Shown here piece after piece: positions 15,143 through 22,952 of a stretch of 41,262 bases of DNA. The DNA comes from Russula earlei (Eukaryota; Basidiomycota; Agaricomycetes; Russulales; Russulaceae). The stretch spans positions 1 to 41,262 of the forward strand of contig JAGFNK010000459.1 in assembly GCA_025769875.1 (NCBI GenBank), given 5' to 3'. The notes beneath the pieces were generated by a model that made no database searches, had not been told where the DNA came from, and saw nothing but the letters and a program-made list of their open reading frames with translations. The translations under genes were made by a program, and so were the position numbers. Position 1 is the stretch's first letter. Each line of letters begins with the position of its first letter.

Positions 15143-16312
15143 ATGAATAATAAGCTGCTCATCACTTACCTACTATTCATTTCGGGGGTTGTTGGCTGTA
15201 ATAACAAAAATCAAAAAGAAGCTGGCAATAGTCAATTACTGCGGGCGAAAGTAGACGGAGCTGTTTCCTGTACAGCTATGGGTTTAACCACTAAGGATAG
15301 CATCACTTATATGCAAGGTGGAGGAAGTGAATTTAAACCACTGGTGGAGAATACAAATGCACCTATACCTGCAACAGAGAGAGGCATGGTTTGGATACCC
15401 GGTGGTGAATATAGCATGGGCGCTGTGAACCCACAGGGTATGGAGGAAGGAGGTCATGAGGCTATGAATGATGCAAGGCCCGTGCACAGGATATATGTAG
15501 ATGGTTTTTTTATGGATGATCATGAAGTGACCAATAAAGAATTTAGCGCTTTTGTAAAAGCGACAGGTTATATCACAGTGGCTGAACAGAAACCTACACA
15601 AGCAGAATTTTCCGGTGTGCCAGCAGACAAGCTGGTGGCGGGATCGGTAGTATTCAACCCCATTTCAACAACGGACCTTACCAATCATTTACAGTGGTGG
15701 GATTATGTTGCCGGCGCCAGCTGGAAGCATCCCTTAGGGCCTGAAACAACTATCACCGGTAAGGATAATTATCCTGTGGTACAAATAGCATGGCCCGATG
15801 CAGAAGCCTATGCAAAATGGGCGGGTAAACGATTGCCTACGGAGGCAGAGTGGGAGTTTGCCGCAAGAGGCGGCAAAACGGGTGATCTATACCCCTGGGG
15901 TAATACATTAAAGCCAGATGGTAAATGGATGGCCAATACCTTCCAGGGTACATTTCCCGGGGATGATAATGGTTTGGATGGATTTATAGGGATAGCGCCT
16001 GTAAAACAATTTCCACCCAATGCATATGGTTTGTATGATATGGCGGGCAATGTATGGGAGTGGTGTAGTGACTGGTATGGATGGGATTATTATCAAAGCG
16101 CTTCACATATACCTGTTACCAGGAACCCTAAGGGGCCTGCGAGCTCTGATGATCCTGCAGAGCCCGGTCAGAAAAAGAAAGTACAACGTGGCGGTTCGTT
16201 CTTATGCACGGATCAATATTGTACCCGTTATATGGTTGGAACAAGAGGAAAGGGGGAATACAGATCTTCTTCTAATCATGTTGGTTTTCGGTGCGTTAAG
16301 AACAAAGGCTGA
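15143..16312 (+). CDS. Formylglycine-generating enzyme-like lipoprotein (FGE-sulfatase domain)
   Basis: 389 residues with a lipoprotein signal (lipobox VVGC, Cys19) and a full FGE-sulfatase domain from about residue 78: GMVWIPGGEYSMGA, DARPVHRIYVDGFFMDDHEVTNKEF, RLPTEAEWEFAARGG, PWGN, GLYDMAGNVWEWCSDWY and the C-terminal RGGSFLC...YC. The two cysteines that bind copper and substrate in formylglycine-generating enzymes are both kept (C355 and C360), unlike many non-catalytic family members. It could therefore convert a sulfatase Cys to formylglycine, here in the periplasm or outer membrane. No sulfatase gene is in the window, so the partner is distant, or the protein serves another purpose. 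Confidence 0.9.
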   Translation: MNNKLLITYLLFISGVVGCNNKNQKEAGNSQLLRAKVDGAVSCTAMGLTTKDSITYMQGGGSEFKPLVENTNAPIPATERGMVWIPGGEYSMGAVNPQGMEEGGHEAMNDARPVHRIYVDGFFMDDHEVTNKEFSAFVKATGYITVAEQKPTQAEFSGVPADKLVAGSVVFNPISTTDLTNHLQWWDYVAGASWKHPLGPETTITGKDNYPVVQIAWPDAEAYAKWAGKRLPTEAEWEFAARGGKTGDLYPWGNTLKPDGKWMANTFQGTFPGDDNGLDGFIGIAPVKQFPPNAYGLYDMAGNVWEWCSDWYGWDYYQSASHIPVTRNPKGPASSDDPAEPGQKKKVQRGGSFLCTDQYCTRYMVGTRGKGEYRSSSNHVGFRCVKNKG

Positions 16313-16688
16313 TTATCCTTCTCTATCACTATATAATGATGTGCCTGCATTGGTAAATGGCTAATAATCAACTTATATTAAGCTATTTCTTTTGATACGT
16401 ATAAATACCCTGTTTGTAGGAAATATTAAGCCATTTGTTGATTTGTTATTTACCATGGTTATGTGCCGGTATATCTTTGAGGTATAATAAAAGCACAGCA
16501 TCTTCAAAAGCAAACAAACTCCTTATCAGCAGCTGTGCATTTACTTAGGCCATTATACTTAGACCGTTCATCATCTTCAGCAAAGGAAGTATTTATCTTC
16601 TAACAATTAATCCAATTAAGCAGTTCTGTTATTCGCTTGTTTTAGCTTTTTTAATACCCCCGATCTGTGCTAAGCAGTAGTTAGTTGA
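16313..16688. other. Intergenic region with a possible promoter and hairpin
   Basis: No gene is supported here. On the plus strand TATCTTTG (16472-16479) matches the -7 consensus exactly, and 13 bases later GCACAGC (16493-16499) can pair with GCTGTGC (16532-16538) around a 32-base loop. This could be the 5' end of an untranslated RNA, but no terminator or ORF confirms it. Confidence 0.3.
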
Positions 16689-16797
16689 AGGCAGGATAAA
16701 GTGGCATTATTGATAGAGTGCCATGACAATGAGGTTCTGGAATGGTATAAGTGACCGCAAGAGACGCTTATGCCAGTGGCGAAGCTTTATCCTGTCT
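16689..16797. ncRNA. Candidate structured RNA or MITE: three-way junction of inverted repeats
   Basis: Nested inverted repeats predict a three-way junction. The closing stem pairs 16689-16701 with 16785-16797 (13 pairs, one G-U). A second hairpin pairs TGGCA (16702-16706) with TGCCA (16719-16723). A third pairs GGTATAAG (16744-16751) with CTTATGCC (16767-16774), extendable by two pairs, around an ACCGCAAGAGA loop. Single-stranded linkers are 16724-16743 and 16775-16784. I do not recognise a known riboswitch or ribozyme class. The same symmetry would fit a miniature inverted-repeat element. The frnE start is 95 bases downstream on the plus strand. Confidence 0.45.
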
Positions 16798-16822
16798 GCT
16801 AGCTACAAGAGGAAACGTTCAT

Positions 16823-16846
16823 AGAATAACACAAATTAACACGAAT
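16823..16846 (+). repeat. Solitary copy of the cacgaat-type repeat
   Basis: GAATAACACAAATTAACAC and the following GAAT match the inner part of the inverted repeats that flank the GxxExxY gene at 18847-18874 and 19277-19304. This copy stands alone in the frnE leader. Confidence 0.5.
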
Positions 16847-16891
16847 CTATTCTTAAGTTTGTACCTGATTATAGAAGAAGACCTATCAATT

Positions 16892-17569
16892 ATGACGCAG
16901 ACAACCAGCCAGCAAATGAAAGTAGAGATATGGAGTGATATTATGTGCCCTTTCTGTTATATAGGTAAACGTAATTATGAAGCCGCCCTTAAACAATTTG
17001 CGGATAGCAATGATGTAGTTATCGAATGGAGAAGCTTTCAGCTAGACCCCTCTATTCCATTCCAAATGGATCAGGAGGAAAATGTTTTCCAATACCTGGC
17101 AGAAAGAAAGGGGATGAGCTATGCGCAGTCTGTACAGATGCATGCATCCGTTACGGAAACGGCCAAACGTGCGGGGCTTGATTATCGTTTTGACAAAGCC
17201 ATTGTGGCTAATTCTTTCCAGGCCCATCGCATGATACAAATGGCCAAGGAAAAGGGCTTGGGAGATGAAGCGGAGGAACGTTTTTTCAGGGCATATTTTA
17301 CCGAGGGTAAAAACATTGGCAATAAAGATACATTGGTTCAGCTGGGCACCGATATAGGTTTAACAGAAGCAGAAGTACAGGAGGCATTAACCAATGAAAC
17401 CTATGCGCGTAAGGTAGAGGAAGACATAGCAGATGCGCACCACATGGGTGTAAACGGAGTGCCGTTCTTTGTATTTAACCGCCGGTATGCCGTTTCCGGT
17501 GCACAACCACCGCAAGCTTTTGTACAGGCATTGCAACGTTCTTTTGAAGAATGGCGAAAAGATCAGTGA
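16892..17569 (+). CDS. DsbA family oxidoreductase, FrnE type
   Basis: The start MTQTTSQQMKVEIW gives 225 residues; the frame runs 47 codons further upstream into the repeat and structured region, which is unlikely to be coding. A thioredoxin fold with the active site C19-P-F-C22 (SDIMCPFCYIGKRN) and a helical insertion is followed by the cis-Pro loop GVNGVPFFVFN. Members of this group are cytoplasmic disulfide oxidoreductases/isomerases, linked to oxidative-stress tolerance in some bacteria. No signal peptide is present. It converges with preA, the two genes overlapping by seven bases at their 3' ends. Confidence 0.9.
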   Translation: MTQTTSQQMKVEIWSDIMCPFCYIGKRNYEAALKQFADSNDVVIEWRSFQLDPSIPFQMDQEENVFQYLAERKGMSYAQSVQMHASVTETAKRAGLDYRFDKAIVANSFQAHRMIQMAKEKGLGDEAEERFFRAYFTEGKNIGNKDTLVQLGTDIGLTEAEVQEALTNETYARKVEEDIADAHHMGVNGVPFFVFNRRYAVSGAQPPQAFVQALQRSFEEWRKDQ

Positions 17570-18831
17570 TCATTCAACGGTAGCCCCCTGCGTTGAAACT
17601 CTTTCCAGTTCAGGTATTCAGGACCTTTTCTTTGTTCTACCATGGTAATGCAATTGTCAACCGGGCAAACGATTTTGCATAAGTTACAACCCACACATTC
17701 TTCTTCTTTGATCGTATAGGTATTATAGGGATTGCCATAGTTTAGGTTAATAGACTGGTGAGAAGTGTCCTCACAGGCTATGTAGCAAAGGCCGCAATGG
17801 ATACATTTATCCTGGTTAATATTGGCTACTATATGGTAGTTGATATCCAAATCTTCCCAGTGCGTAATATTGGGAACGGACTTGCCAATAAAATCATTGA
17901 GTGTGGCAAAGCCTTTTTCATCCATCCAGTTGCTTAAGCCTTCACACAGATCTTCTACTATACGGAAACCATATTTCATAGCAGCAGTGCATACCTGTAC
18001 ATTCGATGCACCCAATAACAGGAACTCGGCTGCATCTTTCCAGTTACTCACCCCGCCAATACCAGATATCGGTACTTTAGAAGTGACCGGGTTTTGGCTA
18101 ATGGTGGTCAACATCTTTAATGCAATAGGCTTTACTGCGGGACCACAATAACCACCATATACAGATTTACCTGCTACATTGGGATTGGGCACTAACGTAT
18201 CGAGGTCGATGCCTGTTACAGATTGTATGGTATTGATGAGTGATAAGGCATCTGTGCCTGCTTCTACCACGGCTTTGCCGGTAGGTACTACAGAGTGTAC
18301 ATTGGGCGTTAACTTGGTGATAACAGGAATGGTAGCTTTTTCCATTACCCATTCTACTACCATACGGGCAATTTCAGGATCCTGCCCCACGGCAGCGCCC
18401 ATGCCCCTTTCCGTCATGCCATGCGGGCAACCGAAGTTGAGCTCCAGGCCATGTGCGCCGGTAGCTTCTACCTGTTTGATCAATTCATGCCAGCTTTCCT
18501 TATTGTTATCAGCCATCAGGGATACGATCATTGCACGATCAGGAAACAGCCTGATACATTCTTCTATTTCTTTTAGATTGATGGCTAAAGGACGATCGGA
18601 GATGAGTTCGATATTATTAAAGCCCATTACTCTTCCGCCATTGAAGTCAACAGCAGAATAGCGGGAGGATACATTTTTTACCTGTGAGCCCAGTGTTTTC
18701 CATACCACGCCACCCCAGCCGGCTTCAAAAGCGCGCAACACGTTGATCTTTTTGTCGGTAGGAGGGGCGCTTGCCAGCCAAAAAGGATTTGGCGATTTGA
18801 TACCCAGGAAGTCTGCAGAAAGATTTGCCAT
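17563..18831 (-). CDS. preA: NAD-dependent dihydropyrimidine dehydrogenase subunit PreA
   Basis: 422 residues. The N-terminal ~320 residues form the FMN-binding TIM barrel of dihydroorotate/dihydropyrimidine dehydrogenases (NPFWLASAPPTDKK, GLELNFGCPHGMTERGMGAAVGQ, PISGIGGVSNWKDAAEFLLLGA). The C-terminus has two 4Fe-4S ferredoxin motifs, CIHCGLCYIAC and CVGCNLCKIVC. With PreT it reduces uracil and thymine to their 5,6-dihydro forms in the cytoplasm, the first step of the reductive pyrimidine pathway. It is the last gene of the operon and is separated from preT by the inserted GxxExxY cassette, which may lower its expression. Confidence 0.95.
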   Translation of the reverse strand: MANLSADFLGIKSPNPFWLASAPPTDKKINVLRAFEAGWGGVVWKTLGSQVKNVSSRYSAVDFNGGRVMGFNNIELISDRPLAINLKEIEECIRLFPDRAMIVSLMADNNKESWHELIKQVEATGAHGLELNFGCPHGMTERGMGAAVGQDPEIARMVVEWVMEKATIPVITKLTPNVHSVVPTGKAVVEAGTDALSLINTIQSVTGIDLDTLVPNPNVAGKSVYGGYCGPAVKPIALKMLTTISQNPVTSKVPISGIGGVSNWKDAAEFLLLGASNVQVCTAAMKYGFRIVEDLCEGLSNWMDEKGFATLNDFIGKSVPNITHWEDLDINYHIVANINQDKCIHCGLCYIACEDTSHQSINLNYGNPYNTYTIKEEECVGCNLCKIVCPVDNCITMVEQRKGPEYLNWKEFQRRGLPLNDH

Positions 18832-18846
18832 AATTTTTATTTATTA

Positions 18847-18874
18847 GCCACGAATAACACGAATGAGCACGAAT
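18847..18874 (+). repeat. Left inverted repeat of the GxxExxY cassette
   Basis: A 28-base repeat starting GCCACGAATAACAC and ending GCACGAAT. It matches the reverse complement of 19277-19304 at 25 of 28 positions. It lies 15 bases upstream of the preA start. Confidence 0.75.
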
Positions 18875-18888
18875 AACAGAATGTATAT

Positions 18889-19262
18889 TTAATAAAGTAT
18901 TCTTTGATATTCCAATTTTTCTCTTCCAAAATTGACAATTAAAGCCAATTTATTCCTTGATATTTTTAGATAGTTGATTGCCTGCGAAATATGTTCATCG
19001 GCTATTGCCTTTGCACATTTCACTTCCAGTATTATTTTGCCAAATACAACAAAGTCAGCATAGAATAAGTGTTCCAATAGAGTGCTCTTATAAAAAATAG
19101 GATATTCTTTTTCTCTTTCATAGAAGATGTTCTCACGATCAAATTCCATTTCAAGTGCGTCTTTATATACGATCTCTGAAAACCATGTCCTAATTCATTG
19201 TGTACATCCATACATTTACCAATGATGATATAAGCTTCCTCTTTGTAAATGATGTCGGTCAT
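18889..19262 (-). pseudogene. GxxExxY family protein gene, frameshifted
   Basis: The first frame (from 19262) begins MTDIIYKEEAYIIIGKCMDV and reaches HNELGHGF; the rest of the family sequence continues in another frame (YKDALEMEFDRENIFYEREKE..., to 18889). One base is missing next to the T-run (minus strand) at 19179-19182, precisely inside the G-x-x-E-x-x-Y motif that names the family. GxxExxY proteins belong to the PD-(D/E)XK nuclease superfamily (PDDEXK_3); the downstream frame keeps a D...ExK pattern (YADFVVFGKIILEVKCAK). Family members are often linked to mobile or host-independent repeats in Bacteroidota. Inverted repeats flank it here. The protein as encoded is not complete. Confidence 0.85.
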
Positions 19263-19276
19263 ATCTATTGGAATTC

Positions 19277-19304
19277 ATTTGTGCTAATTTGTGTTATTCG
19301 TGGC
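19277..19304 (-). repeat. Right inverted repeat of the GxxExxY cassette, overlapping the preT end
   Basis: On the minus strand it reads GCCACGAATAACACAAAT and continues TAGCACAAAT, the partner of 18847-18874. Its first bases encode the last residues of PreT (ATNNTN) and its TAG is the preT stop codon. Confidence 0.75.
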
Positions 19305-20636
19305 AAGATATTCTAGTATAGCTGCGGCACCGTCTTTGCCGGCTTGTACGGCGTCTACTACTTCTTTACCACCGTTCACACAATCACCCCCTGCAAATAC
19401 CCCTTCCATATTAGTAGCGCAGTTGCTGTCTATTGTTACCCGGCCTTTGTTGTTATTGATCTGGTGTGTGGTTACCAGTTGCTCGAATGGAATCTGTCCT
19501 GCGGCTTTAATCACCATATCCACTTCCAGTGTAAGCGTATTACCCGTATCAATGGGGGAGCGGCGGCCACTGGCATCCGGTTCACCCAGGCTCATTACAC
19601 TGCATACCAGTTGCGATACCTTGCCCTCTTTACCAATCACTTCTTTGGGTGAGGCCAGCCAAAGAAGGTTGCAACCATCCAGTTTGGCAATATCCAGCTC
19701 TACATCCGTACAAGGCTTTTCTGCTTCTGTTCTGCGATATACAATCGTTACTTCTTTGGCACCCAGGCGTTTGGCCTGTGTGGCTGCATCGATGGCCGTC
19801 ATACCCAGGCCAATCACGGCTACCTTATCGCCAACCGGTATTTCTTTATATTGCTTACTGCGTATATTATAGATAAACTGCAATGCATCTACCACACCTT
19901 CCATATTTTCGCCGGGTATCTCCAGTTGCCTGGCTAAGCCTACCCCAAAGCCAAGGTATACCGCATCGTAGTTTTGACGCAATTCATCCAGCGTTACCTG
20001 TTCACCCAATGCCTGGTTGTATTTAATATCAATACCACCCAAAGAGGTAATATAATTCACTTCCTCTTCACAGAACTGTGGCGTTACCTTATAGGCTGCA
20101 ATACCATACGTCATCAGGCCGCCACCTTTGCTTTCTTTCTCATATACGGTTACATCAATGCCTTCCCTGCTTAGTACATGCGCACAGCTTAACCCTGCCG
20201 GGCCTGCACCAACAATCGCTACCTTTTTGCCAATGGATGGCTTGCGCTCAAACAGCTTCCATTTTTGTGCAATGGCTTTCTCAGTAGAATAGCGTTGTAG
20301 TTTGGCAATGGGGATGGCTTCTTCTTCCATTAAGTTGTATACACAGGCGCCTTCACACAACTTCTCTACCGGGCATACCTTGGAGCAACCGCCACCAAAG
20401 ATGTTGGATGAAAAGATAGTATGTGCAGACCCCTTGATATTATCGGTAGTGATCTGTTTAATGAACTTGGGTATATTAATACTGGTAGGACAACTTTTGG
20501 TGCAAGGTGCATCATAACAAAACAAACAACGGTTGGCATCCACCAATGCTGCATTATGCGTTTCAAAGGGTGGATGTATATCGCTGAAGTTTTGCTCGTA
20601 TTGTTCAGCCGTTAAACGATGATTGATTATGGCCAT
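19284..20636 (-). CDS. preT: NAD-dependent dihydropyrimidine dehydrogenase subunit PreT
   Basis: 450 residues, related to the small subunit of glutamate synthase. N-terminal Fe-S cysteines (CLFCYDAPCTKSCPTSINIP; GGGCSKVCPVEKLCEGACV) are followed by an FAD-binding Rossmann domain (VAIVGAGPAGLSCA) and an NAD(P)-binding domain (VAVIGLGMTAIDAATQAKRLGA), ending with a second FAD contact (GVFAGGDCVNGGKEVVDAVQAGK). It passes electrons from NADH to PreA. The last six residues and stop are supplied by the right repeat of the GxxExxY cassette, so the original C-terminus has probably been replaced. It lies 47 bases downstream of the beta-ureidopropionase gene. Confidence 0.95.
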   Translation of the reverse strand: MAIINHRLTAEQYEQNFSDIHPPFETHNAALVDANRCLFCYDAPCTKSCPTSINIPKFIKQITTDNIKGSAHTIFSSNIFGGGCSKVCPVEKLCEGACVYNLMEEEAIPIAKLQRYSTEKAIAQKWKLFERKPSIGKKVAIVGAGPAGLSCAHVLSREGIDVTVYEKESKGGGLMTYGIAAYKVTPQFCEEEVNYITSLGGIDIKYNQALGEQVTLDELRQNYDAVYLGFGVGLARQLEIPGENMEGVVDALQFIYNIRSKQYKEIPVGDKVAVIGLGMTAIDAATQAKRLGAKEVTIVYRRTEAEKPCTDVELDIAKLDGCNLLWLASPKEVIGKEGKVSQLVCSVMSLGEPDASGRRSPIDTGNTLTLEVDMVIKAAGQIPFEQLVTTHQINNNKGRVTIDSNCATNMEGVFAGGDCVNGGKEVVDAVQAGKDGAAAILEYLATNNTN

Positions 20637-20641
20637 ACAGG

Positions 20642-20676
20642 AAGTTGTAAGTAATAAGTGATAAGTAATAAGTTAG
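20642..20676. repeat. Short degenerate repeat (gtaataagtgataag)
   Basis: Tandem imperfect copies of a (a/g)taataagt unit fill the gap between preT and the beta-ureidopropionase gene. The same type of sequence appears at 38226-38256 and 40744-40770. Confidence 0.5.
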
Positions 20677-20683
20677 TGAATTC

Positions 20684-21550
20684 CTATAGTTCGGTGAGCT
20701 TGCCATATGTTTCCGGTCTTCTGTCGCGGAAGAACTGCCATACACTTCTTACCTGTTCTATCATATCCAAATCGAAATCTGCGATCAGTAATTCATCATT
20801 GTCTTCTGATGCCTGTGCGAATATTTGTCCGCGGGGATCAACAAAATAAGAAGAGCCATAGAATTTGCCTAAGTTCCAGGGTTTCTCTACGCCTACGCGA
20901 TTGATACATCCCATAAAATAACCATTGGCCGCAGCATGGGCTGGTTGTTCCAGCTTCCAGAGGTATTGTGATAAACCGGCTACGGTGGCAGAAGGATTGT
21001 ATACGATCTCTGCACCATTTAATCCCAAACATCTTGCTCCATCCGGGAAGTGACGGTCGTAACAGATATACAAACCTATTTTGGCATATTTGGTTTGGAA
21101 TACCGGGTAACCCAGGTTGCCGGGTTTGAAGAAGAACTTCTCCCAGAAACCGCTGGTATGTGGAATATGGTTCTTTCTATACTTGCCTAAGTAGGTACCA
21201 TCTGCATCTATTACAGCGGCGGTATTGTATAATACACCTGCCTGCTCTTTTTCATATACCGGAACGATTATTACCATGTTATACTTTTTGGCATACACCT
21301 GCATGCGTTCAATGGTAGGGCCGGGAACCGTTTCTGCACTTTCGTACCATGCCTTGTCCTGACCAGGGCAGAAGTAAGGCGTATTAAAAATCTCCTGGAA
21401 GCACAATATCTGTACACCTTTTTTACCTGCTTCTTCAATCAAGGGGATATGCTTTGCTTCCATTGCCTGTTTTATCTCTTCAATGGTTCCTTCGCCTTCT
21501 GTTTTAGGCAAGCTCATTTGAATTAAACCTGATTTTACAATTCGTGGCAT
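20684..21550 (-). CDS. Beta-ureidopropionase (N-carbamoyl-beta-alanine amidohydrolase), nitrilase superfamily
   Basis: 288 residues with the nitrilase-fold catalytic triad: E53 (CFQEIFNTPYFCP), K126 (LGKYRKNHIP) and C163 (LYICYDRHFPDGAR). Together with the QYLWKLEQPAHAAANGYF and INRVGVEKPW regions this fits N-carbamoyl-beta-alanine amidohydrolases, which release beta-alanine or beta-aminoisobutyrate with CO2 and ammonia, the third step of reductive pyrimidine degradation. Its place between the dihydropyrimidinase (18 bases upstream) and preT supports this over other nitrilase activities. Cytoplasmic. Confidence 0.93.
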   Translation of the reverse strand: MPRIVKSGLIQMSLPKTEGEGTIEEIKQAMEAKHIPLIEEAGKKGVQILCFQEIFNTPYFCPGQDKAWYESAETVPGPTIERMQVYAKKYNMVIIVPVYEKEQAGVLYNTAAVIDADGTYLGKYRKNHIPHTSGFWEKFFFKPGNLGYPVFQTKYAKIGLYICYDRHFPDGARCLGLNGAEIVYNPSATVAGLSQYLWKLEQPAHAAANGYFMGCINRVGVEKPWNLGKFYGSSYFVDPRGQIFAQASEDNDELLIADFDLDMIEQVRSVWQFFRDRRPETYGKLTEL

Positions 21551-21568
21551 GATGTCTATTGTTTAGAG

Positions 21569-22948
21569 TTAGATTTTACCGGTTACTTTATTTCGTTTGA
21601 TAAATTGTCCGTATCCTTTTTGTACGAGGCATTGGTTGTTGTCTATTGCAACCTGTCCTCTTAAGAGCACTGTTTTTACTTTACCTGTCAGTTCCCATCC
21701 TTCATAGCCTGAATAATCAACGTTCATATGATGGGTAGCTGCAGAGAGGGTATGTTTTTCTTTGGGATCTAACAATATAATATCTGCATCACTGCCTACG
21801 GCAATCGTGCCCTTTTTAGGAAACAGTCCAAAGATCTTTGCGGCGTTGGTACTGGCTACTTCCACGTATTTGTTTAGCGTGATCCTGCCTTTGTTAACAC
21901 CTTCACTGAACAGGAGTTCCATCCTGTTTTCAATGGCCGGGTGGCCATTGGGTATTTTAGAGAAATCGTTCTTACCCATTAGCTTTTGCTCCCACATAAA
22001 GGGACAATGATCTGTTGCTACCACATTTACAAGGCCCTGGTTGATGCCTGCCCATAAGGTAGCCTGGTCTTTCTTTTCACGCAAGGGAGGGCTCATAACC
22101 CATTTAGCGCCTTCAAAGTCCTGCTCATACAATGATGCATCCAGCAGCAGATACTGGATACAGGTTTCCACAAATACTTTCTGGTTTCTGCGGGTGGCAT
22201 TGCGAACAGCATTCAATGCGCCTTCGCAGGTAAGGTGAACGATGTAGCCTGGGCAGCCGGTATAGTCCGCGATCTCTGCAAAACGGTTGGAGGCTTCTGC
22301 TTCGGTTACCTCAGGCTGGGAGAGGTAATGATACAATGGTGATAACTTGCCTTCGGCCTTGTGTTTAGCGGTGAGGTAATCGATCATGTCGCCATTGGTA
22401 GCATGTACTGTAACGATGCCTCCCTGTTGTTTTACTTCCTGCATGAGTGCTACCATCTGCCTGTCGTCAATCATCAGTGCACCTTTATAGGCCATGAATG
22501 TTTTGAAAGAAGTAATACCTTCTTCAATCATTTCTTTGATCTCTGCTTTGGTATGATCATTATAATCTGTTACAGCCATGTGGAAGCTGTAATCACCTAC
22601 GGTGGTTCCTTTGGCGCGACTGTTCCATTCTGCCAGCGCTTCTTTTAATGAATGCCCTTGTTTCTGCAATACGAAATCGATAACGGTGGTGGTGCCTCCA
22701 AATAAAGCGGCTCGTGTACCTGTTTCATGGGTATCACTGGAGAAGGTTCCCATAAAGGGCATTTCCAGGTGCACATGTGGGTCAATGCCACCGGGCATTA
22801 CCAGCAAGCCTGCTGCGTCTATCTCTTTATCTGCTTTTACCGGCAGATTCTTGCCAATAGCAGCAATAGTTTCCCCTTCAATGAATATATCCGCAACATA
22901 ATCGTCTGTTGCAGTGATCACTCTACCGTTTTTAATAAGAATAGACAT
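21569..22948 (-). CDS. Dihydropyrimidinase
   Basis: 459 residues of the cyclic amidohydrolase family. The binuclear metal site is complete: H58 and H60 (GGIDPHVHLEMPF), the carboxylatable K149 (GITSFKTFMAYKG), H182 (VTVHATNGD), H238 (YIVHLTCEGA) and D313 (VATDHCPF). It opens dihydrouracil and dihydrothymine to the N-carbamoyl amino acids. It starts four bases after the NCS1 permease stop, so the two are coupled. Also called hydantoinase/phenylhydantoinase; the surrounding genes favour the pyrimidine role. Confidence 0.95.
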   Translation of the reverse strand: MSILIKNGRVITATDDYVADIFIEGETIAAIGKNLPVKADKEIDAAGLLVMPGGIDPHVHLEMPFMGTFSSDTHETGTRAALFGGTTTVIDFVLQKQGHSLKEALAEWNSRAKGTTVGDYSFHMAVTDYNDHTKAEIKEMIEEGITSFKTFMAYKGALMIDDRQMVALMQEVKQQGGIVTVHATNGDMIDYLTAKHKAEGKLSPLYHYLSQPEVTEAEASNRFAEIADYTGCPGYIVHLTCEGALNAVRNATRRNQKVFVETCIQYLLLDASLYEQDFEGAKWVMSPPLREKKDQATLWAGINQGLVNVVATDHCPFMWEQKLMGKNDFSKIPNGHPAIENRMELLFSEGVNKGRITLNKYVEVASTNAAKIFGLFPKKGTIAVGSDADIILLDPKEKHTLSAATHHMNVDYSGYEGWELTGKVKTVLLRGQVAIDNNQCLVQKGYGQFIKRNKVTGKI

Positions 22949-22952
22949 ATAA

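Noticed and set aside
16744..16774. Twister-sister or other self-cleaving ribozyme, suggested by the ACCGCAAG loop
   Set aside because: The rest of the conserved core and the cleavage site could not be found; left as an unclassified structured RNA.
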